Assembly (NCBI GenBank): GCA_965153455.1
Contig: OZ234499.1
Span: 12,148,271-12,212,270 of the forward strand
Length of the DNA stretch: 64,000 bases
Source of the DNA: Sphagnum compactum
Taxonomy: Eukaryota > Bryophyta > Sphagnopsida > Sphagnales
Reading direction: 5' to 3'
Made by a program: the position numbers and the translations under genes. The notes below the pieces were generated by a model. The model worked only from the letters and a program-made list of their open reading frames with translations. It was not told the DNA's origin and searched no databases. Shown here one piece after another: positions 33,861 through 46,111 of this stretch (its first letter is position 1; every line of letters starts with the position of its first letter).

Positions 33861-35074
33861 AATTCTTGCTTACTCCCACTGGACCCAATTCCACCACAAT
33901 ACGGTTAGATTGATTCGGCTAATGATTTCAAAGCTCTACAAGAGAGGGAGATCTAATGCAGCAGCTCTCGAGTTGAGTCCAGCTCTCGCATACTTTATGA
34001 CTGGTCACTGCCCATGAACCAACAGGCCAGGCCATGCAGCAGCAGGTATCTAGAGCGGTGCCAACAGCTCCCTAAGAACTACCAGTAGGGTGGATCTGCA
34101 ACCCCTTCTACCACCATGCTCCCGCGAGCCTACAGCAACTGAACATCATGGACTTGGCAACCGAACATGATCTGCGATGCGACGCATGCGAGCTGCTGCT
34201 GTGCTGCATGGGCTGCATGGGCTGCATGCAGCAAGTGCAGCAGTTGCGAGAAGCAAACTGCAGTTCTCGTAATGGCCGTCGGCGCTCTTCACACCCTTCC
34301 TTTACCAGGCTCCAATACGGTCCGTTGGATCACTTTTACAGATGACATAGATCATGTGCAGGTTCCCTGTGTGGCTAATTTGCATAATTAGTGAGCACTA
34401 ATTAATATAATGTTTTTTAGACGGTTAATCTTCTTCAGAAAGCGAAGCATCATTAATGCTTATTTAAATATTTAATACTTTTGGAGTTCATTGTTCATGT
34501 TAGGTTTTTTATTTGGGGGGTTAAAGATGGTTTTGAACTTGAAGGTGTTATAAGTACATAAAAATCCACAATTTAAAATTAAAGAAAGGTCCAATGATAC
34601 CTGGCACATACTCACTCATGGCTATCATGAGAAAGAAACTGACACAAGGTATTTCAGAAAATGGAATGCTCACAAGCAAGTACGAGTGTTTCATTTTTTT
34701 AATGCCTCATGAATGACTATTTTTTCAACTTTGTAAGTATTTCTAGAAATACACTAGGAATTTGTCAAGAGGATTTTACTTGGTAGGTAAGGCCCTTGGG
34801 GGAGGGAGTTACAAGAACAAGTAGCTTTGTCACAAGAGGTTTTGTATTAAAATTTAATATATTATATTTAAAATTGTATTAGGAACTCAAGTTATATGGG
34901 ATAAGAGTTTGTTGGGTGAAAATTTAAAAATTTCTTTCACATTTGAATTAAGAATTTTCTAGGTGTGATCATAGTCAAATGAGCCAAAAAGCTCGTCAGA
35001 CAATAAAAATAAATTGTAATTTTATTACAAATATTTATATCGTGTTATTTTAATGTCATGTTAATCATGGGACG
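33861..35074. other. Intergenic, upstream of the fasciclin-like gene
   Basis: Up to about 34370 the DNA is G+C-richer, with repeated GGGCTGCATG near 34205-34230 and several CTGCAG sites, and may hold distal promoter sequence. Beyond that it turns A+T-rich. No gene was recognised; short Cys-rich plus-strand frames at 34148-34391 are artefacts of the repeats. Confidence 0.5.
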
Positions 35075-35749
35075 TTGGGTAAAAACATAGTAAAAGGAAC
35101 CATGGCGACCAAGGTTGGAGTCCTTACCAAGGATTACATTTTACATGTGTCTTACATGTATTGGTCTATTAGATATCAAAACTGTATTTTAAATGTAATT
35201 TTTGGGATTGGATGTTAATATTGAAACCAAACATGACTCAAAATATGATAATTTTTAAATTTTTTTTCATGAGGACCTAGATTATAATCAAATGTATAAT
35301 TTTGTTTCTAACCATGATCACAAATTTTGAACTTTTTTGACCATTAAGGATGTTCAAAATCAAAATCAACAACATGCATTAAAAGGATTCAATACATGTG
35401 CATTAAAAAATATAAACACATGTTGCCCTTCTTATGAAATATATTAAAGCCCATAATAAATTTGAGAACATTTGATGAAGGTTTGAGTAATTAAAAAACA
35501 CATTCAAATTTTAGAGTCCTTAAAAGGACCTTGTCAACAACTGTTTTGTGTATGACAAAGGATTCTAATAACATATTGAAATGACTCCAAATTCATAGGA
35601 GTGCAATTTCATGAGCACCAAAACATAATTACAGATTATGAATAAATAACTTATTAAATACAATAATGGTGATTTTCCAAAATAATGTAAGTGTAGTTTT
35701 AAATATTATATACAACTTCTTTGGCTCCTTTTATTGTGTTTTTACCCAA
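35075..35749. mobile_element. TIR element, GGGTAAAAAC family, copy 1
   Basis: Left end TTGGGTAAAAACATAGTAAA then AGGAACC; the right end inverted reads TTGGGTAAAAACACAATAAA then AGGAGCC. These ~28-base ends differ at about four positions. The interior is A+T-rich and non-coding. Two relatives lie at 36919 and 41837. Confidence 0.75.
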
Positions 35750-36918
35750 TTGTGTTAGATGGATAATATGAATGTTTAAGAAATCAAATGAAAAATTCAT
35801 TTAATTTATTTTTGGGTTTCAATTTAATAAAGGACTTGAATTGAACTTGAAAAACAATTACAGATCAAAAGTAGTACATTTTACAAATGATTATGCCAAG
35901 GACTTTCTTAATAAATTTTTTTTTTGGTGATAAAAAAATTTACATGATAGTAACCTATTACCGACTCTAAAAACACTCGTAATTTAAATTTTTTTGAAAA
36001 TTTGAATTTTTCGAAAATTCAATGTATGTTTTCATAGTCTCAAAAATTCAAGATACCTTTACAAAATGCAAATGGTGTGTAATACACATGACATACAAAA
36101 CAAAGTTATAGCTTATGATAGAAAAACCTAAAACCCAAAGACTTTAACATGTATTGGAAGGAATTGAAATTATGATAATTTTTCAAGACGAAATGCAGAA
36201 TCTAACAAAAGTTTTACATTAGTTATTTGAAAAAGATTAACATAAAAATGTATTAGAAAAACTATAAGTATTTTTAGTAACGAGTTATAAAAGATTTCAT
36301 TTAAAAATTTCTCTATATGCAAAAGTCATGAGGATTAAAGAAAATGCCACATCCTTTTGTAAAGTAATAATGTTGGCTCGGTTGATTTGTGATCACACCT
36401 TTTTTAAAAAATACCTATCTAAAAATTCATTATGCATATATGAAAATTCAAACCATAGTTCCATTGCCTTTTTTTTAATCATACAGATGAATATAAAGTG
36501 GTAAATAATGATATTGTGCGAAAATTTAATCCAAGTTTATTTTTAAAAAGTCTAAAACATTTTTCATAATGTGTAGAAGGTAAAATTAAAAATATTTAAG
36601 TGTTTGAAACAAATATTAGTGATGAATGGATATGATTTAGATGAAAAGAATTTGGAAAATCTTACACTTAATTTTGAGTTTCATTTCATTTTCAAGTTTA
36701 AAAATTTGACATTTTTTGTAAATTTTGTTGTCACATTTTGGCTTTATGAGTTTCCATGAAATGTGTTTTGTTGTTGTATTTGATGGGTGTACATGTGGAT
36801 AAAAAACCATCCAATTTTTATTTTATTTTTTGGTTAATAATTATGATTTTTTGTTTGCACATGGTCCATGAAAACTAATAAAAATATATAAATTTAGGCC
36901 ACAAGGTGCCATCATATT

Positions 36919-37573
36919 GGGTGTAAGGGTGAAAACACAATCAAAGGAGCCACCCAAGTAAGTGGACATTCCTTACAATTACATTTTTGTATATTTGAAA
37001 GATCACAAGTGAAGCATAAAGTTTGGATTGTTGTAATGTTTTTTGAAATATTTTTCATTAATTGCAAAGTTTATATGCTCAAAGCTTGACACACAAAAAT
37101 GTCTTTACATGTTCAAAACATTTAAACCTCGAAAATGGACAATCCTTGTTTTTGTCAAATGTCTTTTTTTTTCTACCAAATGTCACCATTCCTTTTGAAA
37201 ATTGGACTGGATTTTAACATTGATGATTAGAAGGGCAAAAGGATTTGAATTGATGAAGATTATGTTTATAACCAATTTGAACACATTTGGTTCAAAAGTG
37301 CTTTTGACCTTGAAATTTTGGATTTTGAAAATGTGCCTTTAACAATAATTGCTCATGTTTGTGTGATAGAGGGCATGAATGCATAATATAAATTACATAA
37401 AATCAATTTGTAGTCAAAATGTATTTATATAAAAAATGCAATGTTAAAAAGGGTACTGGAAATACAAATTTTAAAGTTATAAATCAACATAAAAAGGACA
37501 TGTGTCATGTGTAGTCCTTAGAAAAGGAATTTTACCTTGGCGCCCTTAGCTCTTTTGACTATGTTTACACCCG
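36919..37573. mobile_element. TIR element, GGGTGAAAAC family, copy 2
   Basis: Left end contains GGGTGAAAACACAATCAAAG then GAGCCACC; the right end inverted reads GGTGTAAACATAGTCAAAAG then AGCTAAGGGCGCC. The arms are more diverged than in copy 1 but keep order and spacing. Non-coding. Confidence 0.65.
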
Positions 37574-39299
37574 GCATTAATTAAATGAAAAATGCAACAT
37601 TCATACCCCACACTTTAAGGAAATAAAAACATTAATGGTTTTTTGTTATACATAAGAAACGCGTTTGGCAATTTGAATGCAAATAAATCGATTTGTGGAA
37701 ATGTGGCTGATATTTTTTTGTTACATCATATTTACATTCATTTCCAAGGACATTTGCCCATATATGGTGTAATTGAGATCTAGTTTTTGTGGTGATTTCA
37801 CTAAATTTTGATTTTAATTTGAACTTATTCATGAAATTTAGTAGTTTTTATTTAATTTTTGCATGGTTATTTTTTCTTAAGATGTTAAAACATTAAAATT
37901 TCTCATTGTGATGATTGGACAATGTCTGAAAGAATTATTGGATTATAATTTGAAGCTTATTTAATACGAATGTAAAAATTGAACATGAATCAGCTCTATA
38001 CACACATACAATATTTATAATTTATAAATTTAGTTTTTATTTAAGTTTCTAAAATAATCATAATTTAATTAAAATAATTAATGTTCTGACCATAATTACA
38101 TGGATTTAAATATAATAAATTAAAATATTTATTTTGTGTAACTACTTGTTCATAATATATCACATTTATAAATAATTATAAATACTTAGATTTATTAATT
38201 ATAAGTAACACTAAATAGTTATTGTTACAACATAAATTTTTATATTATTATAGTATAATAAATCAATCATTGTAATTAATGTTACATTACTTTAAAATCA
38301 TTGTAATGTTTTCAGATAAGAATTAGTTATAATAATTTCATAATTTTTTCCTAATTGAACATAATTATGCACATTTTGTAATTTATAACTTTTAATTTGA
38401 ATTAAAATTGGGGAAAATTTATAATGTATTTAAAATAATTATTGTAATGATTATGATTGCAGAAATATTAGACAATGTTTTTTTAATAAAAAATTCTATA
38501 ATTACTTATATATGATAAATAATTTTATAATAATTTTATAGTAATTAAAAAATATTAATATACATTCAGCAAATTATGGTTTTTATATTTATTATTTACC
38601 AATTGAAAAAAAAATTTACTTGATAGATAATGTTTTTAAATAATAAATTAGTAATTCATTTTATGTTACTTTTTAAATAAGTGATTTGTGTAGGAATTTA
38701 TTTTCTAATAAAAATTATTGGTTCATTATTTTTTGTTTGAAAGTAAATATTTATAATAGTTAGTTTTAAGTATAATAATTAAATTATTTCTACATTAATT
38801 ATATTATCTATAATTTGACCTGATTCTAAAAAGTAAGGATATATTTTTAAATATTTAAATTATTTGTTTATGTATGAGTTATGTATTAACAAGTTGTGAA
38901 TAAGTAGATAATTAGTTAGTTAAATATTAAGAAATTATTTATTATTTAAATAATTGATAATGAATACTTATTATTTGTAATGTATAGTTTATATTTTAAG
39001 TATATGTTAAATATAATCATTATTAATTAAATGATTATCTAATTTTTTAATGAACCATGTATTTAGTGAGAATTGTTTACGAATCTAAAAAAGAAAAAAA
39101 AACCATGATGAAAGTTTTGAAGTTGCAATTTAATTTGTGAACGAATTGTAACTTCAAAATTTATCCTATATTGTTTGTTCTCCATCCTTAGTTTGAGCAT
39201 TATATAAACAAGAGGTGTGGTCATCCAATTTCACATTAAAAAATGTGTGCACATGGGATGAACCATTCAAAAGGTTTAACCTAGAAGAAAAACAAAAAT
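37574..39299. other. Extremely A+T-rich intergenic tract
   Basis: From about 37.9 to 39.1 kb the sequence is almost entirely A and T with ATAATTA-type words and few G or C. No open frame, promoter or element end could be supported. It may be very old decayed transposon DNA or a matrix-attachment-like region. Confidence 0.6.
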
Positions 39300-39545
39300 T
39301 ATGCACAATTTGAAACTACCTACCTCCCTAAACTACTTATCTACCTAATTAAATAGGTGTTTAGTTTGACCTACCTACCTAGGTTGACCTATATACGTAC
39401 CTACCTAAGTACCTACCTATATGAGTAGGTATTTAGCCTAGGAAAGTAAGACCTATTTACCTAACTTTTTATTTAAATAGGTAGGTAGGTATGTAGTTTA
39501 AATTTGTAGGCACCTATTTATATAGCTACCTAGGTACCTACTAAC
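39300..39545. repeat. ACCTACCT / AGGTAGGT inverted tract
   Basis: The left side is made of CTACCTACC-type words, the right side of AGGTAGGTAGGT words, with several nested palindromes such as TACCTAGGTA. The tract could fold back on itself. Shorter related tracts occur near 11312-11340, 43190-43400 and 44330-44370. Confidence 0.7.
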
Positions 39546-39829
39546 CTAATATTAATATTTTGTATTAAATTCATTTTGAAATGCTAAATGGCATATTTAC
39601 ATTGGGTCATGTGTCATAATATAAATCATCCAAACATGTGAATTGAATGTCCCAGATTATTTCAAAATAATGATATTATTTATTTTAACTAATTAAATAT
39701 TGGGACATGTGACAACATATCATTTGCCTTCAATAGTGACCAAAATAGTCGCATCTTAGTCACATGTGACAATACATATATAATAACGATGCACTCCCAA
39801 GCTTCTTGATAGACTCAAATGTGAATCTA

Positions 39830-40680
39830 AAGTGAAAACAACGGAAGGATAAGGAGCCGAAGCACACTCCCTGGCTCGTAGCACTTCGGGGGTAAACGGG
39901 CCTGCTGGAGCTCCGGGATGTAGACTAAGAAGAGTGACCAGCCGATCAATTAATCACATGGACGTGCATAAACCAAACAACAAGTTGGCTAGTGCATAGT
40001 TGTAGCACTTTTGATGCACGGACGAGCCACGGGCAAACACAGATTCACAAGACTAACCATGGTTCGGACTTGGGGGAAGCCGCGAAGCTAGCACCCAAAT
40101 GTCATTTTGTCTCGGGATTCCCAAGTTGGAATCCCAAAATTCTTGAAATTGGGATTCTTGCACATTTGGAGGCCCATAACTTTGTGTACAGACCTTCAAT
40201 TGAGATGAGGTTTAAAACAAAATTGTGGCCCTCATCGAGAGCTTTCCAACGGTATGTGACATGCCACTTGAACACAAGGTAAATCAGGGCGATTCTTGAC
40301 TTTTAGTGGCCGGGAGTCAAATTGGCAATTTGACTTCTGGCCCTTCTTTTGGCCATAACTTATGTTTTAAGTGCCCAAATGGGTCATGCAAACCCATTTT
40401 AGACATTTATGTTCCAATAACTTTCCAATGATATAAGGAACTCTTCAATCCAATGCATTTTGACCTGTGCGATCGCCCTTTGAAGATTCGAGAGTCCATC
40501 AGGACTCCAACTCCCAAAGTGGAAGTTCATTTGAGAGTGTGAGGTTCATTCCCTCACACTCTCCTACACTCCCAGGAGCATGAAATGTGACTCCCAGGCT
40601 TCACTCTTGGTTGTACCTTCACAAGCCCTTGCCTTGGTCGCAAACCCAAAGCTAGGGTTGCGACAATAAAGTCAAAGGAT
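39830..40680. mobile_element. Possible LTR-retrotransposon fragment (LTR or leader)
   Basis: A G+C-richer block inside A+T-rich DNA with sharp edges. It has phrases common in plant Ty3/gypsy LTR and leader regions (CCCATAACTT, GAGAGCTTTCCAACGGTATG). A similar phrase, inverted, occurs near 50765 (ATCGTTGGAAAGCTCT). No gag or pol frame accompanies it, and the 96-codon frame inside has no known domain. The class call is inference. Confidence 0.4.
40533..40563. repeat. Perfect 12-bp stem hairpin
   Basis: GAGAGTGTGAGG and its exact reverse complement are separated by seven bases. It lies within the retroelement-like block. Confidence 0.8.
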
Positions 40681-41836
40681 GAGCGTGTATTTATTGACTT
40701 TTTCGTTCATCCAATACCCCTTGTCATTTGCGACTAATATCACACGCAACTTGTCCGAGATGACTAATGAGATTTTAGTTGCAAATTTCACTTGCAATTA
40801 ATATTTAACTACAAATACTAATTTTTAAAATGTGTTTTTCTTTTAATGATAAAAATTTTCATGTTAGAAAAAAATTAACAATTTAAATATATTTTTTGTG
40901 TTCAGATGTGGATATAATGTTATATATGTTAACCCATGTTTTTAAACATTAGTAGGTACAAAAGCCAAGCCATCTTATGATAATCCTTAGGAATAATGGA
41001 TGGATATTTCTATTACAAATTGAATTGAAAATTGAATATTTGTTATGATAAATGATTAAAATTTACAAACTTTTATGTTTTTTATGATAGGTTCAATTGG
41101 TGTCCATTTTGATTTAATGTTGTTGTAATAATAATAATTATATTTTTATGTTGTCAATGTTTTAATAATTGTTTTTGAAACCGTATCCATATGATGGTTT
41201 TGTCACAATATGTTGCTAATGTTTTTTAAATGTTATCAATTCCATTCATAAAAACATCATGTGTTGCATAACTACTAGCACATAATTCAACTAACATATT
41301 ATATAGATATATGAATTGTATATAGCAAACCTATAATTTTACTTGGATTGTTTGAAAGTTTATAAAATGGTGGGCATGATTGATGATTAATGTCCATTGT
41401 TTTGAAAATAAATGTGGGACCTAGTATATTAGCAAACACATTTTCATTGTGTTTTTGCACGAGTTTATTTGTATAAAACAAATATGAAATAATAGAATTG
41501 TTGGGTGGTTGTTGATTACAAATTGAATTTATAAATTGAATATCTTGCGTGTTTTCTATTGTTGTATGAAATTTGTTCAAAATTTGTGTGAGGACCATCT
41601 CAAATTGTTACATAGTTTTATTTAATTCATAACATTCGACATATGTTTGTTAAAACATTCATGCTAATGGATTAACATTGTCTTTGTTATTTTGAAAGAT
41701 CCAACTATTTTTCATAGGGGGGCTTGATAAAAATCACCTATTGTGATAACATCCACACCATTGATGAATTTGTTTTAAATACGTTTTATGGATTTTAGCT
41801 ATTATCTATAACATTAAACATTCTAACACCAACAAG
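40681..41836. other. Intergenic, no gene seen
   Basis: A+T-rich DNA. A 99-codon minus-strand frame at 41299-41598 has no recognisable domain. Words of the TTGCAACTA type recur here and at 42.7-43.0 and 44.6 kb. Confidence 0.4.
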
Positions 41837-42635
41837 TGGGTGAAAACACACTACAGTGACCCCTTTTGTAGTGTCACATTATACTACTTTTTAAATATGT
41901 GTATGTTTGCATGTATCCCATTTCAAATGTTTGAAAGAATTTCACAATGTTTTTGTATATTATGTTGGAATATAATATAAGCAAGATATTAGAAAATAAA
42001 ATATTTCATTCCATTTTATAAAATGAGATATTGGAATATATTTATGGAAATAAATGTATTGCATATGTGAACCTCAAAACAAAAATATATTCCAAAAATA
42101 ATTTAAATGATTTAAAATTTTTATGAAAGTTGAAAATATATTGAACCATGTCATTTCACATAGTTTGAACCATGTTTGGATACCATGCGATTAATTTGAA
42201 ATTTTTCATTTCAAAAAATGATTTTTTCAACAAAAATATGATAAATGTGTAATAAATTGAAAATTTGACAAATAATCATATTCACATGGAATATGAAAAA
42301 CATAACTAAATGGGCCATATTTTAAATTTCATTAAAATGGATTATTTTAATGACTAATGAACCTTTAAAATTAGTGTAATGAAAATGAAACAATGGCCTT
42401 ATTATACCAATGTATGCTATAAATATACTTATGGATATTTCAATACAGATAATGAAATTTATTATTGTTTTTAAATAATATTACATAACATTAATTTTGT
42501 AAAAATAATAATTGTAAAGCTAAAATACCAAATTGATACCCAAAATTAAATGTATCATACTTTTGAAACAATTATATTATATGTAATAGACCCAAAAGTG
42601 CCCCAAAGGGGGTCACCATAATGTGTTTTCACCCA
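41837..42635. mobile_element. TIR element, GGGTGAAAAC family, copy 3
   Basis: Left end TGGGTGAAAACACACTACAG then TGACCCC; right end inverted TGGGTGAAAACACATTATGG then TGACCCC. These 27-base ends differ at about three positions. The interior is A+T-rich and non-coding. The first ~14 bases match the ends of copies 1 and 2. Confidence 0.8.
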
Positions 42636-42993
42636 ATTGATAGTTCATCCATCACAACAAGTTGTAATTGTTCATATCAAAATAATAGTACAAGGAATCC
42701 TATCCACTCTAACCCATGCATTTGCAACTTGTGTCCAAATCAACTATAAATGTGATTGTCTTTCATGGCATTTAGTGAAATGACTTGTAATCTCATAAAC
42801 AACTACAAAGTGGTTTTGGAGTTGCATATGCAACTTATATTTGTGACTAATGTCGATTTGGATGAAAATGAAAATGAAAAATACATTTTTATCATCCTTT
42901 TTAGTGGCATCCCAAAAAAATGAAAATGTAATTTTTGCAGCTTGGAAGGTGGTTCATAGGCCATGGGACACCACGTGACATCTTTTCAACTTG

Positions 42994-43022
42994 ATTTGCA
43001 ACTATAAATTTTAGTTGCAAAT
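42994..43022. repeat. Perfect 11-bp palindrome arms
   Basis: ATTTGCAACTA and its exact reverse complement flank seven bases. It may mark one end of an unrecognised element, since related TTGCAACT words cluster between 40.7 and 44.7 kb. Confidence 0.7.
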
Positions 43023-45217
43023 GCACATGTAATTAAATGTGAAAAAAAAAGGTTTATTAATGAAATTATTGGATTTAGTGGTCTAATTGTTTTCCCTTAT
43101 CTTTTTTAATGAACTAACCATTAAATGTGTAATAAGGTTTGGTGAGTTTGTAAAAATTTCAGAAATGGCAATTAATGGTAAAATAGGGTTAGGTAGTAAG
43201 TAATATGTATGTGGTTAAGCAATAGGTATTTATCATGTTGATATGTCATATTTTTTTAATTAGTTAATTAATTAGGTAGGCTATTTAATTAATCTATTAA
43301 ATAGGCAATAAATAGGATAGGTAATAAATAATAAATAGCTAAAAGGTTATATGTATGTGGGTTTAGTAGTAAGTATTGTATCATGTCAATATGTGATTTT
43401 TAAAAATTAATTATTTAATTAAATACACAATGTAATTTATTTATTGAATATGCTAAGTAGTATGAGTAATTTATGACCCACTTATAGAATTTATATGATA
43501 TATTGAATAAACTATATATTATACATTTACATTACGTCTTGTTGGTACAATTATGATCTATTATAAAATTTTTAATTAATATTATTTCTTAAATCAAATA
43601 AAAGTTTGAGATGTGAAACAACACAAATTATTTGGACATACAATTTTTATAACAATTTCAGGTAAAACTTAAGATATTACATGTGTAAATGTAATAAAAT
43701 TTATAGTTCCTTAAAATCAATTAATTATATGGCATTAATTAATATTTAAAAATTAAAACTGATTATTCAGATTAATCTTTTAAATTAAAAAGTATGGCTA
43801 ATATAAAATATTTTATTATATTTCTATTAAAATTTATTGGTAAAATTATTATATATATATATAATATAATTTTTAGAATCAAATGAAGGTTTAATATATG
43901 AAAGATATATTTATTTATTATTATATTATCCATTTATAAAACATGTGATTAAAATTTATATTTTCCACAAAATGTTTGTCGAAATTGTGTTCAATAACAA
44001 CATTCAATTTTATTTTTCAAGTCAATTTATATTTTAAAAGCAAAACAAATATATTTGTGTATATTATTGAAAGAACTTTAAATTTAAACTTTAATTTTGT
44101 CATTTGGACAAAATTTTGATAAAATATCAAAGGTAAAAAATGATATTTTGTGTAATGTTTTAAATGAAGTAAGATAAATAAAATGCACATTATTTTTTTG
44201 TCATAACAAATGAGGTGGTTTGATGATAAAAGAGTTGATTTTCATTCTTAGGGTTTAAAGATCCATTCCAACAAATGATATGGGTTGTGGTCAACAGTGG
44301 GATGTTGATTGAATATTCCCTACCTACTTAACCAACTTAGGCTATAAGTGGCCTACCCAGTGACCTAATTAGTTTTGTAAGCTTAATATATATAATGACA
44401 TGTGTCAATATGGTACATGTTGAACTTAATGAAATTAACAATAATATAAATATATGAAAATAATAATATTTTAACATTTAAATAGTAAATATTTAAATAA
44501 ATATAAATAATGTGATTACATTGCTTAGTTGTAAAATCAATTGCATCTTTTTATGCAATTGCCATTGTAACTTTGTGCCATGTATTGTCTTTTGTGATTA
44601 AAATTTTATGCAACTTGTACAAGGCGACTACACCTTGTAGCAAGTTGCAGGTGGTAATTACAATAAAAATTAATTGTTAATTCAGTCATTTATTTACAAA
44701 TTCCTTGTAATGTAACACTCCCGTGATTAAATCCTCTTATACAATTGGTGTTCGTGTTCCCAGATCTTTGATTGAAAACTCCTTGTTGTCCATTTCATCG
44801 TTGTTGGAACATTTTCCTATACTTGAAAACCAAAGCTTCTTCATCATGATGAAGATTGCAACTTATTATCTGACTTTCTTCGAGCTCTGATTGCCCAGCA
44901 AGTTCAGTAATGGTTAGCATTTCCTTTTCACTTGAGTTGTCTTGATCCAAATTGTCAAAAACTTGGTGGCAATGTGTTAACAATCTGCCCAACAATGATG
45001 ATTTCCTTGGGCAACTCATCAAACTAGGTTAATTGATTAAGAATATCTTGGACCATGTGCATGAAATCTCTGATGCCCTATCCTTTCTTCCAATGGGAGG
45101 TTGGAGAATCTATTGCAAATCGGTAGTTTCTTTGCATTTGTTAAAGACTTCAAAACATTTTTTCAGAATAGCTCCAACATTTTTTTTGAGCTTTTGACAA
45201 TTTGATATTTTATTCAT
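43023..45217. other. Intergenic, with possible 3' tail of the copia relic
   Basis: A+T-rich DNA with a diverged ~155-base duplication at about 43190-43480 (TATGTATGTGG and ATCATGT-AATATGT blocks recur). A 75-codon minus-strand frame at 44795-45022 ends EEALVFKYRKMFQQR and could be a distal gag remnant of the copia element immediately upstream. Otherwise nothing was recognised. Confidence 0.45.
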
Positions 45218-45918
45218 AGCTTATTGATCAACAAGGCTTTTGTTTTGGACTTCCTGATTGTACCAATTGTATCAATGTCCCTAAGATTTGGAAGGACTAC
45301 AGATAGAGTGGATGCGCTAGTATTATCCTCTGGTTTTACAAACTCCCAAAGGTCTTCTCTTTCCAGAATCATCTGAAATTTCCAGAGAGCATAATGTGAC
45401 TCCCCTTATACCTTTTTTTTTTCTTTGCAATGGTATTTTCAAGACATGTTGAACTTTTCGGAAACTCCACAAAGATTCTATATGCAGGGAAAGAGAAAGA
45501 TCTTGTAAACAATCTTTGAAAACAAACAAGCAACTAGTCCCTTGACTATACAGAGAAACACCCTTTACAATCTAACCATATAGGCTTCAAGAAGTTCTCT
45601 TATCCTTACTACCTTTGTAGACTTAAACTTGGTTTGATACCATGATAAAATTGTATGCTCATATCATGCATAATTGATTACACAAAAACAAATTGAAACA
45701 TAGTCAATATATATAAGAAAACTGAGAAAACTTTGGTGGTTACTAAAGGTCGGTGACTGCTATTGAGACTGATGGCAACTACTACTTAGCGCTTTAGTTA
45801 AGGACTACAATTATGTGCTGACTACCATGCTGAAAGTAGAACTAAACAGATGAGGATAATATCATCTAGAAACTTCTAGAAGCTTCTGGATCTTAGACAG
45901 GGAGCGTATATTCCAACA
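45218..45918 (-). mobile_element. Truncated Ty1/copia retrotransposon: 5' LTR, primer-binding site, gag
   Basis: Read on the minus strand, an LTR runs from 45918 (TGTTGGAATATA) to 45643 (TTTTATCA), 276 bases with TG..CA ends. TGGTATCAAACC follows at 45642-45631, matching the initiator-Met tRNA primer-binding site of copia elements. At about 45395-45218 is a gag fragment, YALWKFQMILEREDLWEFV, the conserved start of copia Gag. Frames before and after are broken. Protease, integrase, reverse transcriptase and the second LTR are absent from the neighbourhood, so this is a 5' fragment. Confidence 0.85.
45631..45642 (-). other. Copia primer-binding site
   Basis: TGGTATCAAACC directly follows the LTR 3' end on the minus strand. 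Plant copia elements typically have TGGTATCAGAGC here, complementary to initiator-Met tRNA. Confidence 0.8.
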
Positions 45919-45997
45919 CTTTCTACTGGACAAGATAGATGCAAATGACTAATTTGTGGATATGTAGAATGATGTGGTGCATGGCTCCATTACATAC

Positions 45998-46111
45998 CTG
46001 CAGTGTGGCAGATTCACAACATCTTGCCAAGCATGATTCTCAATCTTGGGAAGCAACCTATCAGCCAGTTGCAGAAACAATGCTGCAGTTTTCCAATCTG
46101 CGCGTGTAGAT
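45998..46111 (-). other. Isolated exon-like segment
   Basis: An open minus-strand stretch (TRADWKTAALFLQLADRLL then PKIENHAWQDVVNLPHC) with good codon-like composition ends at a strong donor (CTGCAG followed by GTATGT) and starts after an AG. I do not recognise the protein. The copia LTR starts only 80 bases downstream. Other splice-bounded open stretches on the same strand (46.9-47.06, 47.48-47.58, 48.01-48.09, 48.43-48.51 and 48.70-48.90 kb) hint at an unidentified or broken gene. I could not join them in one frame. Confidence 0.35.
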
